Assembly: GCA_947629855.1 (NCBI GenBank)
Contig: CANRFI010000050.1
Coordinates: 1-6,666 of the forward strand
From: an uncultured Clostridia bacterium
Lineage (GTDB): Bacteria > Bacillota_A > Clostridia > TANB77 > CAG-508
DNA: 6,666 nt
Direction: 5' to 3'
A program made the position numbers and the translations under genes. The notes below the pieces were generated by a model. That model was not told the origin of the DNA and did not search any database. It saw nothing but the letters and a program-made list of their open reading frames with translations. This document shows positions 1 through 6,353 of the stretch, piece by piece (position 1 is the stretch's first letter; each line of letters starts with the position of its first letter).

Positions 1-839
1 ACCTTTGTTATAATTACTCTATCATTTCCATATAAATCTTTTTTGCAATAAGTATTAGTATATTTATCTTCTTGTTCAATCAAATCAATTACTTCTATTT
101 TTTGATCATATCCAATTTCTAAACATAAATAACCTTCATATTTTAAAAATTCACAAGCTTGATTAATAATTTTTCTATAAAAGTCTAATCCATCTTCTCC
201 TCCATTTAAAGCAATTTCAGGTTCATTCTGTACTTGTTTATCTAGCATTTTTATTATATGTTTTTTTATATAAGGTGGATTTGATACAATAATGTCAAAT
301 TTTTCTTTTGGTAAATTTGTAAATAAGTCTGATTCTAAAAATTTAATTTGATTTTCTACTTCATTTTTTTTAGCATTTCTTTTTGCAATTTCAATTGCTC
401 TCTTGCTTATATCAATAGCTGTTATTTTACTGTTTTTTATATATTTTGCAAGTGATACTGCAATTGCTCCACTTCCTGTGCATAAATCTAATATGTTTTT
501 TGCTTGTATTTTTTTTGCTATTTTTATTACTTCTTCAACTAATATTTCAGTGTCTGGTCTTGGTATTAAAACATCTTCATTTACAAAAAAATTCATTTTC
601 ATAAATTCTTGACTATGCGTAATATGTTGGAGTGGTGTACCTTTTATTAATTTTTGTATGTAATAAAAATATTTTTCTTCTTGCATTTTTGTTAATTCTT
701 TATTATCGTTTACTACAATATATTGCCTTGGCTTATCTAATATAAATTGCATAAGAAGTCTTGATTTTAATTTTGGGTTATCTATTTTTTTTGTTTTTAG
801 TTCTACTGTTGCTTTATCAATTAAATCTTTTATTGTCAT
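1..839 (-). CDS. prmC: PrmC/HemK release factor glutamine N5-methyltransferase (C-terminus cut by window edge)
   Basis: This enzyme transfers a methyl group from S-adenosylmethionine to the glutamine of the GGQ motif in release factors RF1 and RF2, which improves peptide release in the cytoplasm. The frame is open for 279 codons from ATG 839 to the left edge without a stop. An N-terminal helical domain covers about residues 1-75. It is followed by the family signature around residues 67-101 (KGTPLQHIT, then LIPRPDTEILVE), the SAM-binding motif LDLCTGSGAIAVSLA at 117-131, and the catalytic NPPY at 187-190 that holds the substrate glutamine. The last visible residues, LYGNDRVIITK, match the usual end of the family (about 280-290 aa), so only a few codons should be missing. 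An in-frame ATG at 845 lies 1 nt from the Shine-Dalgarno sequence, so ATG 839 is the better start. The gene has its own promoter. Identification is secure. Confidence 0.96.
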   Translation of the reverse strand, partial: MTIKDLIDKATVELKTKKIDNPKLKSRLLMQFILDKPRQYIVVNDNKELTKMQEEKYFYYIQKLIKGTPLQHITHSQEFMKMNFFVNEDVLIPRPDTEILVEEVIKIAKKIQAKNILDLCTGSGAIAVSLAKYIKNSKITAIDISKRAIEIAKRNAKKNEVENQIKFLESDLFTNLPKEKFDIIVSNPPYIKKHIIKMLDKQVQNEPEIALNGGEDGLDFYRKIINQACEFLKYEGYLCLEIGYDQKIEVIDLIEQEDKYTNTYCKKDLYGNDRVIITK

Positions 840-846
840 TTGCATA

Positions 847-854
847 CCCTCTTT
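847..854 (-). promoter_or_regulatory. Shine-Dalgarno sequence that decides the prmC start
   Basis: AAAGAGGG reads from 854 to 847 on the minus strand. It is 7 nt from ATG 839 but only 1 nt from the upstream in-frame ATG at 845, so translation should begin at 839. Confidence 0.8.
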
Positions 855-863
855 CTATGATAG

Positions 864-892
864 ATTTTACATCAAATAAAAAAGATTGTCAA
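864..892 (-). promoter_or_regulatory. Sigma-A-type promoter of prmC
   Basis: A perfect -35 box TTGACA (892-887) is separated by exactly 17 nt from a -10 box TAAAAT (869-864). Transcription should start near 857, only a few bases before the Shine-Dalgarno sequence, giving a leader of roughly 18 nt. The first T residues of the -35 box are also part of the U-tract of the preceding terminator, so the two signals overlap. Confidence 0.8.
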
Positions 893-931
893 AAAATTAG
901 AGTTATACTTCGTTGTTGAAATATAACTCTA
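890..931 (-). terminator. Rho-independent terminator after the surface protein gene
   Basis: Positions 898-907 and 922-931 form a perfect 10-bp inverted repeat (arms AGAGTTATA and TATAACTCT plus one outer pair). A further 3-bp inner stem lies beyond one mismatch. On the minus strand the hairpin is followed by AATTTTTTG. It lies 22 nt after the stop codon of the 953-2056 gene and separates that gene from prmC. Confidence 0.85.
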
Positions 932-952
932 TAAGTTTAACTTATTGATTTT

Positions 953-2056
953 TTATTTTATATCATTATAATAGCGTAATTTAACATAACCTATTATTCC
1001 CAATATGCATACTAATGTAATAATAAATATTATTCCAATGCTAATTCCTGTTTGTGGTAAAGTCTTTTGTGCAACAGTTGGATCTTTTGTATTTTGAGTA
1101 TTAGATTTTTGCTGATTTGTATTTGTACCAGAAATTCCATTCTTGTTGGTATTAGTTCCTTTGTTAGTATTGCCACTATTTGTATTGCCTTTATTAGTAT
1201 TACCGTCACTGTTTGTGTTTCCTTTGTCTGTATCGTTTTTGTCCTTATCTTCTTCTTTTTCTATTCTTTTTACTTCTCCAACTTCTACTACCATTTGTCC
1301 ATAAACAGTTTTAACTCCTGTGCTACTGCCTTTAAACCAAATATAGTATAGTCCATCTGTCAATGGTAAATATTTATTCTTTATTACTCCTTGATCTGTA
1401 ACAATATTTTCTAGAGACTTCCAATTTGTATTAGAATTAGCTGGTATATCGCTTTTACCTTTTAATTTTAATCCACTTAAATCATGATCTTGATCTATAT
1501 ATCCATTTACAACACTTGCATCTGTTATTCTTTCAAAGCAAAATTGTATATTGCTATATTCAAGTCCATATGGTCCATTTACTTCATATGCTGGATTATC
1601 TGGAACATTTCTATCATAAAATTTGCTTCTTGTAATAGTAAATGCTTTCATTAATGGTAACTCTAAGTCAACCTGTTTAGCACTTAGAATTTTATTTGTT
1701 GTTTCACCCTTTTTTCTGATTGAAATATAACCTATATTACTCTTTTTTAAAACTTCTAATTGTTTTTCATTGTCTATGCTCACTGTGATTTCAACTTTTC
1801 CTAATTGATAATCTGGTGCTGTTACATCATACCAATCAGTAATTGTATCAGTATTATTGTTAGTCTCAATTGCCCATTCGTAATTTGATCCACTATCTAA
1901 AGTTAATCCTGTAATAGTAAAACTTATACTACCATTTGTTGATGTAACACTTTTTTCTACTTTTAGTTCTGCTGCTTGTACTTTTCCAATTAATAGTCCT
2001 ATTGCTAAGCAAGCCATTAATAATAGTATTAACATTCTTTTAATTATTTTCATCAT
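953..2056 (-). CDS. LPXTG-type cell-wall-anchored surface protein of unknown function
   Basis: This 367-residue secreted protein is predicted to be attached covalently to peptidoglycan by a sortase. Residues 1-28 are a typical signal peptide: the basic start MMKIIKR, a hydrophobic core, and likely cleavage after VQA. Residues 30-260 form a beta-rich extracellular region that I do not recognise, with possible Ig-like strands; the single cysteine there, C173, precludes an internal disulfide. Residues 262-330 are a charged, then Asn/Thr/Gly/Lys-rich spacer suited to crossing the wall. The end is a complete sorting signal: LPQTG at 333-337, a membrane segment at about 338-357, and a positive tail. 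AAGGGGAG lies 6 nt before ATG 2056; the next codon is also ATG, so the start could be 3 nt later. The gene has its own promoter and terminator and no sortase gene beside it. Surface anchoring is well supported; ligand or role is unknown. Confidence 0.9.
   Translation of the reverse strand: MMKIIKRMLILLLMACLAIGLLIGKVQAAELKVEKSVTSTNGSISFTITGLTLDSGSNYEWAIETNNNTDTITDWYDVTAPDYQLGKVEITVSIDNEKQLEVLKKSNIGYISIRKKGETTNKILSAKQVDLELPLMKAFTITRSKFYDRNVPDNPAYEVNGPYGLEYSNIQFCFERITDASVVNGYIDQDHDLSGLKLKGKSDIPANSNTNWKSLENIVTDQGVIKNKYLPLTDGLYYIWFKGSSTGVKTVYGQMVVEVGEVKRIEKEEDKDKNDTDKGNTNSDGNTNKGNTNSGNTNKGTNTNKNGISGTNTNQQKSNTQNTKDPTVAQKTLPQTGISIGIIFIITLVCILGIIGYVKLRYYNDIK
1135..1230 (-). repeat. Low-complexity Asn/Thr/Gly/Lys spacer repeats inside the surface protein gene
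   Basis: This stretch encodes irregular short repeats of the type GNTNSDGNTNKGNTNSG, built from AAT, ACT, GGC and AAA-type codons. Such spacers are common just before LPXTG sorting signals. The repeat number may vary between strains through slippage, and short-read assembly can collapse it. Confidence 0.65.
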
Positions 2057-2103
2057 ATTTTTCTCCCCTTTTCGTTTGTCTAATTTATGTCGATTTGTTA
2101 CTA

Positions 2104-2115
2104 CAAGTATACTTG
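2104..2115. promoter_or_regulatory. Perfect 12-bp palindrome at the transcription start of the surface protein gene (candidate operator)
   Basis: CAAGTATACTTG is a perfect palindrome beginning 1 nt after the -10 box (2122-2117). It therefore covers the expected transcription start. A dimeric repressor bound here would block initiation. The regulator is unknown and none is encoded in this window. Confidence 0.45.
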
Positions 2116-2116
2116 A

Positions 2117-2145
2117 ATTTTAACATACTAATTTTTTCTTGTAAA
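2117..2145 (-). promoter_or_regulatory. Extended -10 promoter of the surface protein gene
   Basis: TTTACA (2145-2140) and TAAAAT (2122-2117) are separated by 17 nt. TGT directly precedes the -10 box, which makes an extended -10 element. The predicted start near 2110 gives a leader of about 55 nt. Confidence 0.75.
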
Positions 2146-2181
2146 TACTTTTTTAGGAAAATTATCAATTGTAATCTGTTC

Positions 2182-2210
2182 TTAATATTTGTAATATTTT
2201 TGTAATATTT
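2182..2210. repeat. Short AT-rich direct repeats upstream of the surface gene promoter
   Basis: TAATATTT occurs three times (2183-2190, 2192-2199 and 2203-2210), the last two within TGTAATATTT spaced 11 nt apart. The repeats lie about 38-65 nt upstream of the -35 box. They may act as a curved or UP-like element, or may simply reflect base composition. Confidence 0.35.
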
Positions 2211-2237
2211 TCAAAAAAAGTTTACTCTATATATAAC

Positions 2238-2266
2238 AAAAAATGTCGTTTTTGACGACATTTTTT
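2238..2266. terminator. Rho-independent terminator on the ftsH stop codon, symmetrical
   Basis: Positions 2238-2249 and 2255-2266 form a 12-bp stem with a 5-nt loop. Its GC-containing core is TGTCGT/ACGACA and it is flanked by A6 and T6. The ftsH TAA (2267-2265) overlaps the first arm. On the minus strand the hairpin ends in TTTTTTG. The A/T flanks are symmetrical, so it could also stop transcription from the other side. It closes the operon. Confidence 0.9.
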
Positions 2267-4067
2267 ATTCAAAAAACTTTTTAAAGTCTTCTTCATTAAT
2301 TTTTTCTTTTTGTAATAAAGTTTCTGCTATATTATCTAGTTTGTCTCTGTGCTCTTTTAATAATTTTTGAGCTTCTTCATATGCGTTATCTATTAGTTCT
2401 TTTACTTCTTGTCCTATTTTATCTCCAATATTTTCTCCGAATAATTGCATTTCATAAGGTTCTTTTCCTTGGAAGTCAATTGGTCCTAGATTATCACTCA
2501 TTCCGTATTTTGTTACCATATCTCTTGCTATTTTAGTTGCAACTTCAATATCATTACTTGCACCTGTTGAAATATCATCTAATACCAGTTTCTCCGCTGC
2601 CCTTCCGCCTAACAATGCAATTAATTTTTCCTTCATTTCTGTTTTAGATATATAGTATTTATCTTCATCTGATTTGTACATTGTATATCCACCTGCAACA
2701 CCTCTTGGGATGATAGATACTTCTTTTACATCTGTTTGTGTTGGTAAGTATTTGCTTACAACTGCGTGTCCTGCCTCATGATATGCTGTTAATTTTTTAT
2801 CTTTTTCTGATATAACCCTAGCACGTTTTTCTAGTCCTACGGTTACTTTTTTAACTGCTTCTTCAATATCATCTCTTTCAATGTCTTCGTGTTTCCTTTT
2901 TGTTGCAATTATGGCTGCTTCATTTAAAATATTTGCAAGTTCTGCTCCTGTAAATCCTGCTGTATCTTCTGCAATACTTTCTAAATTAACATCATCTGAT
3001 ATTCTCTTATCTTTACTATGAATTTTTAAAATTTCTAATCTTCCATTTAAATCTGGTGTTGGAATAGTAATTTGCCTGTCAAATCTTCCTGGTCTTAATA
3101 ATGCTTTATCTAACATTTCTGGTCTATTAGTTGCTGCTAAAACAATTATTGTTTCCTCTGAACTAAATCCATCCATTTCTACTAATAGTTGGTTTAATGT
3201 TTGATTGTTTTCTGTTTCTGCTCCACTATTTGATGTTCTTCTTGAACCAATGGCATCAATTTCGTCTATAAATACAATACAAGGAGATAGTTTTCTCGCT
3301 TTTTCAAATAGTTTTCTAACACGAGAGGCTCCTAGTCCTGCAAACATCTCAATAAATTCAGAACCACTCATAGATATAAATGGTACATCTGCTTCTCCTG
3401 CAATTGCTTTTGCAATTAAGGTTTTACCTGTTCCAGGCTTTCCATATAATAAGACTCCTTTAGGGATTTTTGCTCCCATTTTAGTGAATTTTTCAGGCTT
3501 TTTCAAAAACTCTACAATTTCAACTAATTCTTCTTTTTCTTCATCTAATCCTGCTACATCATCAAATTTTACTTTTGTTTTTCTTTCTGTATCATCATAT
3601 ACTTTGCCTTTTTCTCCTAATCCTTGCATTTTAAAAATCATAATAAACAAAGCAAGCATTATAGCAGTTGGTAAAAATGATATTATGAAAGAAGGTATTT
3701 GTGACAATAAACTCCTTGGTTTTTGAATTAATTCAATTTCATTTCCTTCTGCTACCTTTTGTTGTACTAATTCCATAAAACTTTCTGTGTTTGGAATAAT
3801 CGTTGTTTTTTCTTCTTCTACATCTTTTTGTTTTACTTTTAATGTTGTACTTCCAACTGTCATTTCAATTTTCTCGATATTGCCATAAGATAATTCTTTA
3901 ATTAAATCTGTATAGGCTAATGTTTTTTCATCTTCTTTTTCTTTATTATTCATATAAAACATTACTAATCCTGTAACAAGTACAATTAGTATTATTGATA
4001 GAATTAGTAATAGCCAAAGCTTTTCATTTTCTTTTTTATCTTTTGATTTATCTTTATTTGAACTCAT
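2265..4067 (-). CDS. ftsH: FtsH, ATP-dependent membrane zinc metalloprotease
   Basis: FtsH is a hexameric AAA+ protease of the cytoplasmic membrane that extracts and degrades misfolded membrane proteins and some short-lived regulators. The 600-residue length is normal for the family. A first membrane segment lies at about 17-39, an extracytoplasmic domain at 40-122, and a second segment at about 126-147. The AAA module has Walker A GKPGTGKT at 209-216 (most homologues have GPPGTGKT), pore loop MFAGLG at 241-246, Walker B IVFIDE at 264-269, sensor Asn314, and arginine fingers R325/R328 in LLRPGRFDRQ. The protease domain has the zinc motif HEAGH at 430-434 and the third ligand Asp506 in GASNDI. 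All catalytic residues are present. A consensus AAGGAGG lies 5 nt before ATG 4067. The gene starts 27 nt after the DUF1189 gene with no promoter visible between, so it is probably co-transcribed with it. There are no CGG codons in frame. Identification is certain. Confidence 0.98.
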   Translation of the reverse strand: MSSNKDKSKDKKENEKLWLLLILSIILIVLVTGLVMFYMNNKEKEDEKTLAYTDLIKELSYGNIEKIEMTVGSTTLKVKQKDVEEEKTTIIPNTESFMELVQQKVAEGNEIELIQKPRSLLSQIPSFIISFLPTAIMLALFIMIFKMQGLGEKGKVYDDTERKTKVKFDDVAGLDEEKEELVEIVEFLKKPEKFTKMGAKIPKGVLLYGKPGTGKTLIAKAIAGEADVPFISMSGSEFIEMFAGLGASRVRKLFEKARKLSPCIVFIDEIDAIGSRRTSNSGAETENNQTLNQLLVEMDGFSSEETIIVLAATNRPEMLDKALLRPGRFDRQITIPTPDLNGRLEILKIHSKDKRISDDVNLESIAEDTAGFTGAELANILNEAAIIATKRKHEDIERDDIEEAVKKVTVGLEKRARVISEKDKKLTAYHEAGHAVVSKYLPTQTDVKEVSIIPRGVAGGYTMYKSDEDKYYISKTEMKEKLIALLGGRAAEKLVLDDISTGASNDIEVATKIARDMVTKYGMSDNLGPIDFQGKEPYEMQLFGENIGDKIGQEVKELIDNAYEEAQKLLKEHRDKLDNIAETLLQKEKINEEDFKKFFE

Positions 4068-4072
4068 ATTTT

Positions 4073-4079
4073 CCTCCTT
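4073..4079 (-). promoter_or_regulatory. Consensus Shine-Dalgarno sequence of ftsH
   Basis: AAGGAGG (4079-4073) lies 5 nt before ATG 4067. It is the closest match to the ribosomal consensus in the window, which suggests ftsH is translated efficiently even if the two upstream genes are not. Confidence 0.8.
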
Positions 4080-4094
4080 GTTTATTACACATTT

Positions 4095-5142
4095 TTAAGC
4101 TTTTGAACCTTCTGGTTCTCCTCCTACATTATTATCTTTTTCCTTTTTTTCTTCTTCTCTATCTTTTTTTTGTCTTTCCTTCTTTTCTCTTTCTTCTTTT
4201 TCTTCTTGTTCTTTTTGTTCTAATTCTCTTCTTACTATTTCTTGTGCTTCTGCGATTTTCATCAATTCAGCTTGTCTTTTTAAAAACTCTGTCTTTAGTA
4301 TAAAGATTGCCGCTACTAAATAAATTGCTGCTACTGATACATACATGATTTGGAAATATTCCATATCAAAATTAATAAATATATTAATTGCAATATATAG
4401 GATGTTTAATATAGTTGATAATGTAAGTGCATAAACTGACATATTAAATATTGCAACAAACCTCATTTTTATTCTTGCTATCCAAGCTGCTAAATATCCA
4501 AATACGCTTAAAAATAGTGCATTTGATAATGTTGTTACTAAGTACATCATAAAACTATAAATAAATATTGTAATGAATATGCTTACATATAAACTAATTA
4601 CTTGACTACTATTTGCATAATTAATGACTTCTTGTTTTGTAAATTCTTTTATTTCCATCTGTCCTAAAATTTCACTATAATTGTAACTAATTGTTCCAGA
4701 TATTGCGCCGTTTTTTAGAATAACTTTGTCTTTTAATACTATCATTCCACTACCAGCTTGTTCTACTTCTTTAATGTAATTATTAATAGTTTCTTCATCT
4801 CCGTACTTTTGTATCAATTATAGTTCTTCCTACATAGGAATCATCTTCTGAAATTGTAATTTTTTCATCTGAATGAACATCTAAAATCCCATTACTATAT
4901 GAAAATTCTGGAAATTCGTTTTGTAAATAAGAAATTCCTTCTTGAAGCATTTGATATGTTTGATACATAATTCCTAAACAAAGTACAATTGCTAAAATAG
5001 CAACTAATTTGCAAATATAAATAAAAGCTCGTCCTAACCCTTCTGCTGCCATATCTGGATATTTCTCAATTTTTACAATTGAATTCCATACTTTTTTAAA
5101 GAAACCTTGTTTTAATTCTTTTTCTTGATTTTGTTCTTCCAT
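4095..5142 (-). CDS. DUF1189-type membrane protein, split by a +1 frameshift at a CGG codon
   Basis: Two overlapping frames (ATG 5142 to TGA 4795, and 4817 to TAA 4095) are the two halves of one DUF1189 family protein of unknown function. Reading CGGA at 4803-4800 as one unit gives 348 continuous residues. Membrane segment 1 is at about 40-60. The extracytoplasmic domain (61-178) contains the family-like NEFPEFSYSNG and then TIIDTKV at the break. Four more segments lie at about 179-203, 204-222, 232-255 and 262-281. A highly charged, Glu/Lys-rich probable coiled-coil tail covers 282-336. The break is confined to 4817-4798, because the second frame has a TAA at 4820 and the first stops at 4797. 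ATG 5142 is chosen over the in-frame ATG 5184: GAAGGGAG lies 10 nt upstream and the preceding gene stops 1 nt before. A separate second gene starting at TTG 4817 is possible but lacks a Shine-Dalgarno sequence and would begin inside the domain. The role is unknown; the ftsH neighbourhood hints at membrane protein homeostasis. Confidence 0.8.
4800..4803 (-). other. +1 frameshift site at codon CGG (CGGA) in the DUF1189 gene
   Basis: The local reading is ACA AAA GTA CGG AGA TGA. Taking CGGA as a four-base unit continues as GAT GAA GAA ACT in the frame that is open to 4095. The TGA lies two codons after CGG. The frame change must occur within 20 nt because stops bound both frames. An extra A in the AAAA run at 4807-4810 is an alternative placement within that window. 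Confidence 0.6.
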
Positions 5143-5143
5143 T

Positions 5144-6170
5144 TTATCTGTACTCCCTTCTAATAGGTAAATTGGTTTTATCATATATTGAAATTGGAAA
5201 TATTACTTTTTCTCCTATTTTTATATCTTTTGCTCCAATATCGCATATAATATTGCTTTCTATATTTCCTAATATTTTGCATTTATTATTTTGGATTATA
5301 ATTTGCTCTGATGATATTTTTCCTTCACATATATATGGTATAATAGCAATTCTTATATCTTTTTTTATTTTATTTTTTTCTAAGTAAAATCCCTTCATTA
5401 GTTGTTTTATTTCTGATATTCCGAGTTTCTAAATATTTTACTTTTCTAAATAAAATTGATGTTTTATTTTCTACTTCTCCTAAAAATGCTTTTTCAATTC
5501 TTATTGCATTTAAATTCATATTTGTATATTTTAGAAATGCCGAATCATCACATATATGAAGTATTCCTGTTTGAATATCATTCATTTTTAAGACTTCTAT
5601 TACATCTAAGAATCTTTGAAATTGAAGTTTAGTGTATTTATCGTCATTTGTGCTATTTACAAATTCAGAAAAAGTTCCTTCTATTTTTATATTTTGCGCA
5701 TCTTTTAATGCAATTATCATTTCTTCTCTATTTTGATAAGACCATCCTCTTATTCCTATTCCTGTGTCTATGTTAAGATGTGCTTTTATTTGTTTTTTTT
5801 GCTCTTTTCCTACTTGCTTTGCTACTTCTACATCTTGTTTTGATCCTAATGAAACTATTATATTATTTTCTACTAAAAGTTCAATATCTTCTTTTATAGC
5901 AGTTGGAAAAAACATTAAAATTTCTTCTTTTATTCCTGATTTTCTTAAAGTTATTCCTTCTTCTATTGTTTCCACAGCAAAAAAAGAAATTCCATTTTCT
6001 ATTAAAAATTTTGTATATTCAATTAATCCTAATCCATATGCATCTTCTTTTAACTTTGCTATTATTTGAACTGGATTTCCTTTGTCATCTTTTCCTATTT
6101 TATTTACAAGTTCTTTTATTTGTTTGATATTATATCTTAAATCTTCTTTTTTGATTACTAAAGTTTTCAA
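5144..6170 (-). CDS. Divergent alanine-racemase-like PLP protein, split by a +1 frameshift at a CGG codon
   Basis: Two frames (6170 to TAA 5370, and about 5420 to TAA 5144) together make one alanine-racemase-fold protein of 341 residues; typical enzymes have 360-390. Alanine racemase makes D-alanine for peptidoglycan. The N-terminal barrel keeps the PLP lysine in KEDAYG (K41) and has HLNIDTGIG at 131-139 and EGTFSEF at 164-170. Joined at CGGA 5423-5420, the second part reads ISEIKQLMKGFY and then RIAIIPY, which matches the family's link into the C-terminal beta domain; the first frame beyond CGG does not. Several active-site features look changed. The catalytic tyrosine position after KG appears to be lysine, GYADG is replaced by YICEG, the CMDQ region by IESN, and the C-terminus is short. 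Activity is therefore doubtful, and it may be a paralogue with another role or a decaying gene. The start is TTG 6170 with AGAAGAG 7 nt upstream; no ATG fits, since a TAA lies eight codons further up. The stop is 1 nt from the next ATG, so the genes are coupled. Confidence 0.75.
5420..5423 (-). other. +1 frameshift site at codon CGG (CGGA) in the racemase-like gene
   Basis: The local reading is TTA GAA ACT CGG AAT ATC. Reading CGGA as one unit gives ATA TCA GAA ATA AAA, i.e. ISEIK, which fits the family. The second frame has a TAG three codons before this point, and the first frame stops at 5370. The change could formally occur anywhere between these stops, but family similarity places it at CGG. 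Confidence 0.6.
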
Positions 6171-6234
6171 AACTTTTCTCTTCTTTCTTTTTTAAGATAA
6201 TTTCTCTTGTTTTAATTATTTACATTATATTGCT

Positions 6235-6263
6235 ATTTTACACTATTTTTTTTGTTTTTACAA
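6235..6263 (-). promoter_or_regulatory. Promoter of the racemase-DUF1189-ftsH operon
   Basis: TTGTAA (6263-6258) and TAAAAT (6240-6235) are separated by 17 nt. The pair lies after the terminator of the nuclease gene and about 65 nt before the TTG start. This is the only good -35/-10 pair I see ahead of the three-gene operon. Confidence 0.6.
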
Positions 6264-6281
6264 GTATATTGTTTATATTAC

Positions 6282-6330
6282 AAAAAAATCCTAAGTAATT
6301 GATTATTAATAAACTATTACTTAGAATTTT
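6282..6330 (-). terminator. Rho-independent terminator after the nuclease-family gene
   Basis: CTAAGTAAT (6291-6299) and ATTACTTAG (6316-6324) form a perfect 9-bp stem. The stem can be extended outward past one mismatch by T/A pairing. On the minus strand it is followed by GGATTTTTTTG (U-tract at 6288-6282). It begins 24 nt after the TAA at 6356-6354 of the frameshift-corrected nuclease gene, a normal spacing. The uncorrected frame would instead read straight through the hairpin to 6238. Confidence 0.8.
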
Positions 6331-6353
6331 ATTTGTTATGTATTTAATAATTA

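Noticed and set aside
1135..1230. Repeat array resembling a CRISPR or tandem repeat locus
   Set aside because: The units are irregular, very short and in frame within a coding region; there are no uniform repeats or spacers.
1067..1351. Open frame on the plus strand
   Set aside because: It is the antisense of the low-complexity spacer of the surface protein gene, with no start signals. The other plus-strand frames are likewise shadows of minus-strand genes.
4795..4797. TGA as a reassigned sense codon in the DUF1189 gene
   Set aside because: Reading through TGA stays in the wrong frame and does not reach the conserved second half, so a frame change is needed.
5143..5184. ATG 5184 as the start of the DUF1189 gene (14 extra residues)
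   Set aside because: It lies within the preceding gene without a Shine-Dalgarno sequence, whereas ATG 5142 has GAAGGGAG 10 nt upstream and sits 1 nt after the preceding stop.
5370..5380. Slippery heptamer A AAA AAA directly before the first-frame stop of the racemase-like gene, suggesting -1 frameshifting
   Set aside because: A -1 shift gives ATA AAA TAA and stops at once. The continuing frame is +1, so this site does not explain the gene.
6238..6353. Basic and hydrophobic C-terminal extension of the nuclease-family protein
   Set aside because: It is translated through a terminator hairpin and bears no family resemblance; it is the product of the frame change at 6396.
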